Part shown: positions 1-8,226 of the stretch, in pieces | Position numbering within the stretch: position 1 is the stretch's first letter | How the letters are laid out: every line of letters starts with the position of its first letter | From: Dorea phocaeensis | Lineage (GTDB): Bacteria > Bacillota > Clostridia > Lachnospirales > Lachnospiraceae | Reading direction: 5' to 3' | NCBI RefSeq assembly: GCF_900240315.1 | Contig: NZ_OEPZ01000003.1 | Coordinates: forward strand, 248,001 to 312,000 | DNA: 64,000 nt | Made by a program: the position numbers and the translations under genes | The notes under the pieces: generated by a model | The model's database searches: none | Seen by the model: only the letters and a program-made list of their open reading frames with translations | What the model was told of the DNA's origin: nothing

Positions 1-1156
1 CATCTGTATAATACCAGCCTTCTTCCTGTTTGATCCATCCAGTCTTCATCACTCCGCTGATATCAAAAAAATAAGTTGCATTTCCCAGAACTTTTTTAGA
101 ATCCGAAATCATCAACCCAGGATATTCCTCATGCGCCGGATCCAAATAATACCAGTTTGCTCCTACCTGTATCCAACCATTTACCTGCGCTCCACTGCCA
201 TTCGCATAATACCAGCCTTCCGGTCTTAATACCCATCCAGTCAGCATTCGTCCGGTTTCTCCAAAAAAGTACGTCTGATTACCAATTACCTTTTTACCAT
301 CAGCAGCCATCAAACCTGGATATTCTGCATTTGCATTATCCAGATAGTACCATGCTCCGCCAATATTTTTCCAGCCAACAGAGCCTGATGCATCTGTATA
401 ATACCAGCCTTCTTCCTGTTTGATCCATCCAGTCCGCATAGCTCCGCCAAGGGCAAAGAAATAAGTGGAATCGCCAATCACCTTTTTGCAATTCTCTGCC
501 ATACGCCCCAGATATTCCGGATCGGTACCATCCAAATAGTACCAATTTCCTCCGATTACCTGCCAGCCCGTCAGCATAGCTCCGCTTCCAGCAGTATAAT
601 ACCAGCCCTCAGGTCTTAGAATCCAGCCAGACTTCATCTTTCCTGATACATCAAAGAAATAGTTGTGATCTCCAATCGGATATTTCCCATCTGCCAACAT
701 AATTCCCGGCTTCTCAGCATTCTCACCATCAAAGTAGTACCATGCTCCGCCAATCACTCTCCAGCCAGCTGCCTTTTCACCAGATGCATCATAATAATAC
801 CAGTCACTTCCCTGTAAAAGCCAACCCGGCGTTCCCGTCTGCCCCGGCGCCATCGGCTTTTCCAATTCTTCTGGTTTCTGTGTTTCTTCCGTTTTTTCTG
901 GCTGCACTGCCAGTTCTCCACCTGCTGGGGTTCCCGCCTGCTCAGGCTGTTCCCCACCATCTGTCGGCGCCGCAGCGCCTAATCCTTCTGTGCCTTCCGG
1001 TATCACACCATCCATTTCAGATGCTTCCGGTACCACTGTCTCCTTCACATTCTGCGGGGACGGCTCTTCTGCCCTCGCATAAGAAACCGGCCCTGTCACC
1101 ATCGCAAAAGTCAATGCAAGTGCACAGATTTTCTGCACTAATGTCTTTTTCCTCAT
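1..1156 (-). CDS. Choline-binding-type repeat protein, secreted (3' part outside window)
   Basis: Only the first 385 codons are in the window, so the C-terminal domain is unknown. The start at 1156 has a GGGAG site just upstream. Residues 1-28 are a signal peptide (MRKK, a hydrophobic stretch, then ARA before EE). An acidic, proline-rich linker runs to about residue 108. After it come repeats of the pattern GW..xGxWYYLD, GxMxTGW and EGWYY, typical of choline-binding/cell-wall-binding repeats. The N-terminal 100 repeat residues closely resemble those of the L,D-transpeptidase gene 34 bp upstream, so the two are recent tandem duplicates. It is the last visible gene of a three-gene run with the NlpC/P60 and YkuD proteins. 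A nearby choline uptake and activation cluster supports choline as the ligand, but the ligand is inferred. The missing end probably carries another wall-active domain or only repeats. Confidence 0.88.
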   Translation of the reverse strand, partial: MRKKTLVQKICALALTFAMVTGPVSYARAEEPSPQNVKETVVPEASEMDGVIPEGTEGLGAAAPTDGGEQPEQAGTPAGGELAVQPEKTEETQKPEELEKPMAPGQTGTPGWLLQGSDWYYYDASGEKAAGWRVIGGAWYYFDGENAEKPGIMLADGKYPIGDHNYFFDVSGKMKSGWILRPEGWYYTAGSGAMLTGWQVIGGNWYYLDGTDPEYLGRMAENCKKVIGDSTYFFALGGAMRTGWIKQEEGWYYTDASGSVGWKNIGGAWYYLDNANAEYPGLMAADGKKVIGNQTYFFGETGRMLTGWVLRPEGWYYANGSGAQVNGWIQVGANWYYLDPAHEEYPGLMISDSKKVLGNATYFFDISGVMKTGWIKQEEGWYYTD

Positions 1157-1189
1157 GTGCTTCTCCCTTTCCTTTAGTATATATATTCT

Positions 1190-3178
1190 TTAGTAAACTA
1201 CGACCGTCGTACCACTCGGCACGGTATCATAGATCCACTTCGCATTCCCGATCTCCAGTCTGACACATCCGTGAGACAAATGCATTCCAAGTCTTCCATC
1301 TGCCAGTCCTCCTGTATATTTATTATAAAGAACACTGTGGAACAAATAATTACCATAGAACTGTGTATACCAGTAACATCTGGATGATCCCGAATCAAAG
1401 TAATATCCCTTGGACTGTACCTTGAACACACCGCCAACCGTTGGTGTAGACGGCGCTCCAGGAGAACAACTCCAGAAATAGTTCAAATTCCAAGCTCCAG
1501 CATGCCCTGTAAACACACCCACACGGCATGCTGCTCTGTCAACCATAAGAAGATAATTCGTGTTACTGCTGTATGCCTGCGCTCTTAATGCCATACCGGA
1601 CTGTTCAGCTGTAAGCATTACGCCATTTCCTTGCAAACGATATCCATCAATCGTTGTATTTCTCGCCATCATACCATGAGTGCCGCCATGTGGATCATTT
1701 TCTGTATAGAAATAATACCAGTTATTGTCAACCCACTGCCATCCGGTACGCATCGCTCCATCGCCTGCCAGGAAATACCATTCTCCGCCAAGATTCAGCC
1801 ATCTTGTTGCCATCACGCCATTATCATGCATATAATACCATGCTCCGCCAATGACATGCCAGCCGCCTTCCATCATCTGATTATTGTTCATCGGATCCAG
1901 ATAATACCAAGCTCCGCCAACACGCTGCCAGCCAGACATCATCTGTCCCGATTCCGGATGATAGTAATACCAATGTTCCTCTTCATCCTTCACCCAGCCT
2001 GCCCGCATAGCTCCATTTTCCATGAAGGTATACTCCTGATCTCCTATTTTTAATTTACAATTCTGTACCATTCTTCCTGGGTACTCTTCATCTGAGCCAT
2101 TCAGATAATACCAAAAGTTTCCTACCTTCACCCAGCCTGTCAACATCGTTCCGTCAGCGGATGCATAATACCAACCTTCTGGTTTTAAGATCCACCCTGT
2201 TAACATTTTTCCGGAGTCTCCAAAGAAATAGGTACTTCCACCAATAACCTTCTGCTCGTTTGCCAACATTTTCCCCGGATATTCTGTATCAAAACCGTCC
2301 AAATAGTACCAGGCTCCACGAATCCATTTCCATCCTACAGCGCTTATTGAATCTGCATAATACCAGCCCTCTGGCTGAGAGATCCAATCCATCCGCATAG
2401 CTCCACTTCCATCAAAGAAGTAGGTAGCATTTCCAATTACCTTTTTCTCATCAGCAAGCATTAATCCCGGATAATCTTCATTCTCAGGATCCAGATAATA
2501 CCAAGCTCCACCTACCTGTGCCCAGCCCGCAATCTGGTTTCCACTTTCTGCCGCATAATACCAGCCTTCCGGCTCCTGAACCCATCCGGTACGCATCAGT
2601 CCGCCAACAGCAAAGAAATAAGTCGCATCGCCAATGATTTTCTTCTCATTCTCTGCCATACGTCCTGGATATGTTTCATTCGTTCCGTCCATATAATACC
2701 AGGCTCCGCCAATACTCTGCCATCCCGTCAGCATTGCTCCGCTTCCATTTGTATAATACCAGCCTTCCGGTCTTAGAATCCATCCAGACTGCATCGCTCC
2801 AGATGCTGCAAAGAAATACGTCTGCCCTTCAATCTGACGTTTCGTATCTGCCAGCATAACCCCCGGCTTCTGCGTATTACTTCCATCAAAATAGTACCAA
2901 GCTCCGTTAATCACTCTCCAGCCAACAGCTTTTTCGCCAGACACATCATAGTAATACCAATCCTTCCCCTGCAAAAGCCATCCCGGTGTCCCGGTGTCTC
3001 CCGGCAGCTCCGGCTTCTGAATTTCTCCTTGTTCCTCCTGTCCCGGCACCTCTTCAACATCTTCCTGCTCTATTCTCTCATCGAACGTTTCCCCCTCTGC
3101 ATAAGAGATCGATGCAGTCAGCATTGCAAAGGTTAGTGCAAGGACACACATTTTCTGTATCATCTTTCTTTTCCTCAT
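1190..3178 (-). CDS. Secreted L,D-transpeptidase (YkuD) with choline-binding-type repeats
   Basis: Predicted wall-anchored enzyme that makes L,D-crosslinks in peptidoglycan or attaches proteins to it. The 662 residues comprise a signal peptide (1-28), an acidic linker, about 450 residues of WYY repeats, and a C-terminal YkuD domain (about 540-662). The catalytic signature HLSHGCVRL is present with Cys638 as nucleophile and His636 nearby. The start at 3178 follows AAAGGAGGG at good spacing. It lies 46 bp downstream of the NlpC/P60 repeat protein and 34 bp upstream of the next repeat protein, without a terminator between them, so co-transcription is likely. The repeat region is expected to hold the enzyme on a choline-decorated polymer. 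The repeat family and YkuD domain are clear; the exact crosslink made is not visible. Confidence 0.92.
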   Translation of the reverse strand: MRKRKMIQKMCVLALTFAMLTASISYAEGETFDERIEQEDVEEVPGQEEQGEIQKPELPGDTGTPGWLLQGKDWYYYDVSGEKAVGWRVINGAWYYFDGSNTQKPGVMLADTKRQIEGQTYFFAASGAMQSGWILRPEGWYYTNGSGAMLTGWQSIGGAWYYMDGTNETYPGRMAENEKKIIGDATYFFAVGGLMRTGWVQEPEGWYYAAESGNQIAGWAQVGGAWYYLDPENEDYPGLMLADEKKVIGNATYFFDGSGAMRMDWISQPEGWYYADSISAVGWKWIRGAWYYLDGFDTEYPGKMLANEQKVIGGSTYFFGDSGKMLTGWILKPEGWYYASADGTMLTGWVKVGNFWYYLNGSDEEYPGRMVQNCKLKIGDQEYTFMENGAMRAGWVKDEEEHWYYYHPESGQMMSGWQRVGGAWYYLDPMNNNQMMEGGWHVIGGAWYYMHDNGVMATRWLNLGGEWYFLAGDGAMRTGWQWVDNNWYYFYTENDPHGGTHGMMARNTTIDGYRLQGNGVMLTAEQSGMALRAQAYSSNTNYLLMVDRAACRVGVFTGHAGAWNLNYFWSCSPGAPSTPTVGGVFKVQSKGYYFDSGSSRCYWYTQFYGNYLFHSVLYNKYTGGLADGRLGMHLSHGCVRLEIGNAKWIYDTVPSGTTVVVY

Positions 3179-3224
3179 AATACCCTCCTTTTCTTATTTC
3201 ATTTTCATCAAATCCTCATAAAAA

Positions 3225-4721
3225 CTATAGGTATCTTCTTACCAGTGCAAGATGATTCCCTCGATCCCACTGTTCATAATAGTCCACTCCCTGGATCAGG
3301 GTTCCATACTTTGTATTTAACGCATGCATCAACATTCCATCTCCTAAATACAACGCCACATGAGAGAAACCTGACCCTGACTGATATACCAATATATCTC
3401 CCGGCTTCCATAAGTTTCTATTATTCTTATCAATATTCACTCCGCCGGCTGCCTGAAGATAAGTAGTCCTTGGAATCGTAATACCTCCGATATAATGCAA
3501 TGCCCATTGTGTAAATCCACTGCAGTCCCATCCACTTGGAGTTGTCCCACCGTAACGATACGGTACATAAACATACTTCTTTATTTCTTCAAATTTCCCC
3601 TCCAAGCCATTGACTGCAATTCCGTTGGATGTAATCGTCCAGCCATCTACCATTGTGTTAACTGCCATAACTCCTGTTGTTCCACCGAGAGGATCATTTT
3701 CGGTATAAAAATAATACCAATGGTTATCAATCCACTGCCAGCCAGTTTTCATAGCTCCATCTCCGCCAAGATAATACCAGCCTTCCGAGCCAAGCAGCCA
3801 ATCCGTTGCCATCGCTCCGCTTCCAGTCATATAGTACTTTTGTCCTTGAATCAAATGCCATCCTGCCCCTGTCATCAAACCTGGATATTCCGAATTTTCT
3901 CCATCCAAATAATACCAAGCCCCGCCGACAAGCTGCCACCCGGTCTTCATAACTCCGTCTCCGCCAAGGTAATACCAGCCTTCTGGTCTAAGAACCCAGC
4001 CCGTATGCATCGCTCCGGACACAGCAAAAAAATACGTATCCTTCCCGATCACTTTTTTGCAGTCAGACGCCATTACTCCCGGATGCTCTTCCTCTGTTCC
4101 ATTCAGATAATACCAAACTCCGCCGACAAGCTGCCACCCGGTCTTCATAGCTCCGTCTCTGCCAAGATAATACCAGCCTTCCGAGCTAAGCAGCCAATCC
4201 GCTGCCATCGCTCCACTTTCTGTCACGTAATACCATTGACCCTGGATCGAATGCCAGCCTGTTCCCACCATCAGCCCAGGATGCTCTGTATTCTCTCCAT
4301 CCAAATAATACCAAACTCCGCCAATATTCTGCCATCCGACTGCCTTCGCTCCGCTTCCAGTCATATAATACCAGCCTTCTGCACTCAAATACCAGCCTGT
4401 AACCATGTACCCGGCTGAATCAAAGGCATAATCCGTTCCATCAATGGTTACCATTCCATCGGACGGCCAGGTTCCATTCTCATACGCATACCACCATCCC
4501 GATGCATTCAGCACCCAATGTCCCGTCTTTTCTCCTTCTCTTCCACTTTCTTGAATTTCCTGCTCAGATACCTCTAAGCTCTCAGGCTGTACCTCCGTAA
4601 ATGGACTTTCCGCCTCCTGCTGCATTACTGGTACTTCATTTTCTTCTGCTCGAACCGCAAATCCCGATAAGCCAGAAATTCCCAGTGACAGTATCAAGGC
4701 AATCACTAAATTTCTCTTCAT
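3225..4721 (-). CDS. Secreted NlpC/P60 peptidase with choline-binding-type repeats
   Basis: Predicted cell-wall D,L-endopeptidase. The 498 residues have a signal peptide (1-25, ending VRAEE), a Glu-rich linker, about ten WYY repeats (about 65-370) and a C-terminal NlpC/P60 domain (about 385-498). The catalytic triad is visible: Cys400 in DCSGF, His454 in GFSHVALY and His466 in MLMHA. The start at 4721 has AAAGGAAAG four bases upstream. It is the first gene of the repeat-protein run. A sigma-A type promoter (TTGAAA, 18 bp, TATGAT) lies at 4783-4812, and the upstream acyltransferase ends in a terminator at 4820-4850. Family membership is certain; the peptide bond cut is inferred from the family. 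Confidence 0.93.
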   Translation of the reverse strand: MKRNLVIALILSLGISGLSGFAVRAEENEVPVMQQEAESPFTEVQPESLEVSEQEIQESGREGEKTGHWVLNASGWWYAYENGTWPSDGMVTIDGTDYAFDSAGYMVTGWYLSAEGWYYMTGSGAKAVGWQNIGGVWYYLDGENTEHPGLMVGTGWHSIQGQWYYVTESGAMAADWLLSSEGWYYLGRDGAMKTGWQLVGGVWYYLNGTEEEHPGVMASDCKKVIGKDTYFFAVSGAMHTGWVLRPEGWYYLGGDGVMKTGWQLVGGAWYYLDGENSEYPGLMTGAGWHLIQGQKYYMTGSGAMATDWLLGSEGWYYLGGDGAMKTGWQWIDNHWYYFYTENDPLGGTTGVMAVNTMVDGWTITSNGIAVNGLEGKFEEIKKYVYVPYRYGGTTPSGWDCSGFTQWALHYIGGITIPRTTYLQAAGGVNIDKNNRNLWKPGDILVYQSGSGFSHVALYLGDGMLMHALNTKYGTLIQGVDYYEQWDRGNHLALVRRYL

Positions 4722-4782
4722 TGTTCTTTCCTTTTCTTATCTATTCTTTTTGAAAATCTAACTAGTAAGTATAATCTTCATT

Positions 4783-4812
4783 ATCATACCACAATTCCTC
4801 CCCAAGTTTCAA
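4783..4812 (-). promoter_or_regulatory. Promoter of the choline-binding protein run
   Basis: On the minus strand, TTGAAA (4812-4807), an 18-bp spacer and TATGAT (4788-4783) precede the NlpC/P60 gene by about 60 bp. The -10 is preceded by TGTGG. Recognised by eye only. Confidence 0.55.
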
Positions 4813-4819
4813 TACAACG

Positions 4820-4850
4820 AAAAAGGATATGAATGAATCATACCCTTTTT
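4820..4850 (-). terminator. Rho-independent terminator after the acyltransferase/choline operon
   Basis: The hairpin AAAAAGGGTATG / CATATCCTTTTT (minus-strand reading, one mismatch) lies 17 bases after the acyltransferase stop codon and ends in a T run. It is A/T-symmetric, so it could also work on the plus strand. Confidence 0.75.
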
Positions 4851-4866
4851 AGCTCCTGTTAACTTT

Positions 4867-5946
4867 TTAAAACTTTCTTTCTATACAATTCACTGCACGT
4901 CTGCATAATCCCCGAACTCTCAATATACGAAACAACTTACTTCTGCCAAATTCTATAACCAAACATAGAACAAATACAGCCCCTGCAAATACCAAGACTT
5001 TAAACTCCATGACAAATGCATTCGATTCCAAAAACCGTACTGAAGATCCTGCCATAAATTCATTTCGCATCAGTGGATGATCATGTATCATATAAACCCC
5101 CAACGTCAACGGAGAAACCAATTTTATGAACCTAACCGCATGATCGCCCAATTTCAGTTTACTGCTCAAAATCACCAATGAAATCGCTGTTAATAATATC
5201 GTAGGAGAAGTATAGTTAACAAGCATATTGCCATCTCCTATATTTGCAAAATTTCCTCCCAGCTTCATCTCTACTATCATCTTAAAGCCAAACGTAAATA
5301 AAATCATAGATATGGAAAATGCTCCCAACTTTACACAGCTTAGCTTCAAACCAATTTGGTATTTCCCGATATAGGCTCCAAAAAGGTATAGGATACACAG
5401 CCAAATCGTACTCAACCCTGCCCCTAACGTATACGGATCATAAGGCGTAAGTACGGTTGGCAGAACGCTCATCATTACAAATGCTCCTAACAACACCTTT
5501 TTCAGACTACTCCGCGACAGATTGCAAATTGCCGAATTCATAACAGGCCCCAATAAATACATACCGAAGTAAGAGGATAAATACCACCACTGCCCTCTTG
5601 TAATCGGAAATATCGCTGTCAATACATTATCTGTACTCCTTACAGCCGGATTAATATAAAATACAAATCCTGTTAATACTACCGAATAAAACAAAACCTG
5701 CATCCACAATTCACTAATTTTTTCTAACTTAAAAGAGGATTTCCACATTACATATCCACTGATCAGAGCAAAACAATCTACTGCACAATATGCCGATATT
5801 TCTGTCAACCATAATCCCCAATATTTTCCACTATGTATTTCTACACTTCCAAGAATTCCTCCATGCCCTAACGTATGTAATATAACAATTAAAAACATCG
5901 AAAAGATTCTTAATAAATCGATTCCATAATTTCTGCTTTTTTTCAA
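4867..5946 (-). CDS. Membrane acyltransferase, acyltransferase-3 family
   Basis: Integral membrane O-acyltransferase-like protein of 359 residues with about ten hydrophobic segments. It opens with the family signature of an N-terminal helix containing YGIDLLRIFS and a following ILHTLGH, with the conserved His. The start is a TTG at 5946 supported by GAGGAG seven bases upstream; no ATG gives a better fit. It is the last gene of the choline run, 17 bp after the BCCT transporter gene. The substrate is unknown. Members of this family acetylate or succinylate sugars in polysaccharides and teichoic acids, so modification of the same surface polymer is a reasonable inference but not shown. Confidence 0.85.
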   Translation of the reverse strand: MKKSRNYGIDLLRIFSMFLIVILHTLGHGGILGSVEIHSGKYWGLWLTEISAYCAVDCFALISGYVMWKSSFKLEKISELWMQVLFYSVVLTGFVFYINPAVRSTDNVLTAIFPITRGQWWYLSSYFGMYLLGPVMNSAICNLSRSSLKKVLLGAFVMMSVLPTVLTPYDPYTLGAGLSTIWLCILYLFGAYIGKYQIGLKLSCVKLGAFSISMILFTFGFKMIVEMKLGGNFANIGDGNMLVNYTSPTILLTAISLVILSSKLKLGDHAVRFIKLVSPLTLGVYMIHDHPLMRNEFMAGSSVRFLESNAFVMEFKVLVFAGAVFVLCLVIEFGRSKLFRILRVRGLCRRAVNCIERKF

Positions 5947-5963
5947 TGTTTTCTCCTCTTCAT

Positions 5964-7502
5964 CTATTTTTTTATCTCTTCCATATACTTCTTCGCATCT
6001 TTTAGGAAACTTGCTACAATCAGCACAATCACCGCTCCAACCGGAAATGCTGCTATAATGCTCACGGACTGGAGATTACTCATGGAACTGTCGGAAAATA
6101 CCAGTGCAATCGGAAGTAAAATCAACAGTACGCACCACATTAATTCTACCACCTTGTGCGGCGTCTCATCTTCTTTCAGTCTGTGATAGCTGTAACAGGA
6201 GGCAATCAGTGCAATGGAATCAAACGATGTCGCATAAAAGGCAATCATCGTAAGCAGAAGAAGTACCAGCACCAGCGGAGCGCACGGAAGCGTCCGAATA
6301 ATTGAGATAATGACCTCATAGAGATCCCCCGATTTCTCATAAATCGCAAGAAAATCGGCCTTTCCCATCACTTGAGCACCCAGGGAGTAATTTCCCAGGA
6401 TAATGAAACTGATAATCGTGGAACCAACGCCAAATACATAACCGCCCACAATCGTCTGACGCACGGTTCTTCCCCTGGAAATGCTTCCGATAAAGAATGG
6501 AGCCGCTACACACCATACCATCCAGTATGCCCAATAGAAGATGGTCCAGTTCTGAGGGAACGATGTAGTCCGTTCCGGATCCGTAAAGGTTGCCAGTTCA
6601 AAGAAATTCTGTACCATTCTTCCCAACGCTGAAAATCCGGTCTCCACAATATATCTCGCCTCACCGCCAAACAAAAGTACAAATGCCAAAAGTCCAAAGA
6701 ACAAATAAATACAGGATTTCGCCAAAAAGCTGATTCCCTTAAATCCGTGCAAAAGAGAATACGTATAAATGATACAGGTAACAATCAGAATCACGATCGT
6801 CACCGCTGTCCGACTTAATTCTACATGGAACAACTCATTGATCACACTTGCCATAAGCGGTGTTGCCAGACTGAATGTGGTAGCAGTTCCTGCGATTAGT
6901 GCAAATACGGCCAAAAGGTCAATGATTCTTCCTCCCCAGCCATCGGTATGTTTTCCAAGAATCGGGCGGCATGCTTCTGAATACTTCTGTCTCTCTCTCT
7001 TTCGCACGTGAAGCATAAATCCAAATGCAACCGCAAGTACCAGATAGAATCCCCACGGAATCAGACTCCAGTGAAAGATCGGATACACGCTTGCCCAGTC
7101 CTGGATACTTCCAAGCTCTGCAATATGCGGATCCGTTGCATACAGAATCCATTCGGAAAAGGAGTAGAACAAAATGTCTGCCGCCAGACCTGCCGTAAAC
7201 ATCATGGATCCCCATGCAAAGAATGAAAATTTCGGTTTCTCATCCTGCCCTCCAAGGACAATATTGCCGTACTTAGATCCCGCCACATAGAAGGAAATCA
7301 AGAATACTCCCAGTCCAATAATCAAGTAATACGTACCAAATGTGTCTCCTAATACAAACCGGATCTGACTTAATACCGCATTGGACTGTTCCGGCATGCA
7401 GAAAAAGAGAACACACAGCGCAACAATAATTCCCAACGGCAGCAGCGTGATCATCCAATCTATTTTCTTATATTCTTTCTCCGACTGATTATTTGCCTTC
7501 AT
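5964..7502 (-). CDS. BCCT-family transporter, probable choline importer
   Basis: Secondary transporter of 512 residues with about 12 membrane segments. It has the BCCT family pattern: WGSMMFTAGLAADILFYSF with SEW in the third/fourth segment, and the aromatic box region FYWAYWMVW in segment eight that binds trimethylammonium substrates. The start at 7502 has AAGGAGG upstream and overlaps the LicC-like gene's end by 14 bp. Sitting directly downstream of a cytidylyltransferase and a choline kinase, it most likely brings in choline for the CDP-choline route rather than betaine for osmoprotection. In pneumococcus the equivalent importer, LicB, is from another family, so this would be a functional replacement. 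BCCT membership is secure; choline specificity is from context. Confidence 0.88.
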   Translation of the reverse strand: MKANNQSEKEYKKIDWMITLLPLGIIVALCVLFFCMPEQSNAVLSQIRFVLGDTFGTYYLIIGLGVFLISFYVAGSKYGNIVLGGQDEKPKFSFFAWGSMMFTAGLAADILFYSFSEWILYATDPHIAELGSIQDWASVYPIFHWSLIPWGFYLVLAVAFGFMLHVRKRERQKYSEACRPILGKHTDGWGGRIIDLLAVFALIAGTATTFSLATPLMASVINELFHVELSRTAVTIVILIVTCIIYTYSLLHGFKGISFLAKSCIYLFFGLLAFVLLFGGEARYIVETGFSALGRMVQNFFELATFTDPERTTSFPQNWTIFYWAYWMVWCVAAPFFIGSISRGRTVRQTIVGGYVFGVGSTIISFIILGNYSLGAQVMGKADFLAIYEKSGDLYEVIISIIRTLPCAPLVLVLLLLTMIAFYATSFDSIALIASCYSYHRLKEDETPHKVVELMWCVLLILLPIALVFSDSSMSNLQSVSIIAAFPVGAVIVLIVASFLKDAKKYMEEIKK

Positions 7503-8226
7503 TTTCTCTTCCTCCTTCTACATACTTTCGGTAACTTTCATCCAGCTCAGCTAATTCTTCCAGACTATCAATTTCAACAATATCGCCTCTGTGCATTTGA
7601 CGAATCCCCAGCTGATACTCCTGCGGATAACAGAACAACGCCACATCGTCCCAATATATCTGCGTATTCTTCTTCTCTTCAAACTCTCTTTCCAGATGCT
7701 GCTTCAGTTTCTGCCCGTCTTCTTTGGACCACCTTGATACGCTGTATAACTGCCAGCCTTTTTCTCCGCCGGTTCTGCTGCAAGAAGTCACAACACCTTG
7801 CGTTTCCGTCAGAAGCCATTCGTCTGTCTTCTCTTCTGTCCAGATGCAATTGTATCCAGATCGTTCAAATTCAACCGCAAGAATTTCCGGGTTATAAACC
7901 AACTGATCCCCGTCTAAAATCATTGCATTTTCAAGATGTTCTCTTGCCACATACAAAGATGAAATATTATTGCAGGTGTCATAATACGGATTTTCAATCA
8001 GCTTCAAGCCTGGATACTCCTGTTCCAAAATGGAAAATTTTTCTTTCAAATGACCTACCACAACATAGATCTCTGTAATCCCATTTTCCTGAAGTCCCCG
8101 AATTACGGTATCGATCATTCTAACGCCATTCACTTTTACCAACGGCTTTGGCGTGTGCAGGGTAATCGGCTGCATACGCTTGCCAAATCCTGCCGCCATA
8201 ATAATTGCTCTTTCTACTCTATTCAT
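7489..8226 (-). CDS. licC: LicC-like CTP:phosphocholine cytidylyltransferase
   Basis: Predicted to convert phosphocholine and CTP to CDP-choline in the cytoplasm. It has the nucleotidyltransferase opening IIMAAGFGKRMQPIT followed by TPKPLVKVNG, the central VVGHLKEKF and LIENPYYDTCNNISSLY segments, a metal-binding Asp in ILDGDQL, and YWDD near the C-terminus. These closely match pneumococcal LicC. The longest frame starts at 8238, but that ATG sits on top of the GGAAAAGG site. The ATG at 8226 (MNRVERAI) has AAAGGA about 11 bases upstream and is preferred, giving 245 residues. It overlaps the end of the kinase fusion gene by 8 bp and the transporter by 14 bp, so the three are translationally linked. 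Confidence 0.88.
   Translation of the reverse strand: MNRVERAIIMAAGFGKRMQPITLHTPKPLVKVNGVRMIDTVIRGLQENGITEIYVVVGHLKEKFSILEQEYPGLKLIENPYYDTCNNISSLYVAREHLENAMILDGDQLVYNPEILAVEFERSGYNCIWTEEKTDEWLLTETQGVVTSCSRTGGEKGWQLYSVSRWSKEDGQKLKQHLEREFEEKKNTQIYWDDVALFCYPQEYQLGIRQMHRGDIVEIDSLEELAELDESYRKYVEGGRENEGK

Noticed and set aside
742-1263. 173-residue plus-strand frame across the first two genes
   Set aside because: Antisense to two real repeat-protein genes; composition is Pro/Ser/Leu-rich and no family fits.
3495-4418. 307-residue plus-strand open frame
   Set aside because: It lies entirely antisense to the NlpC/P60 repeat protein. The repeat DNA lacks stops in this frame, giving a low-complexity His/Ile/Pro product and no ribosome site.
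1-4721. CRISPR or satellite from the many repeated short DNA motifs
   Set aside because: The repeats are codons of the WYY protein repeats, in frame and diverged at third positions.
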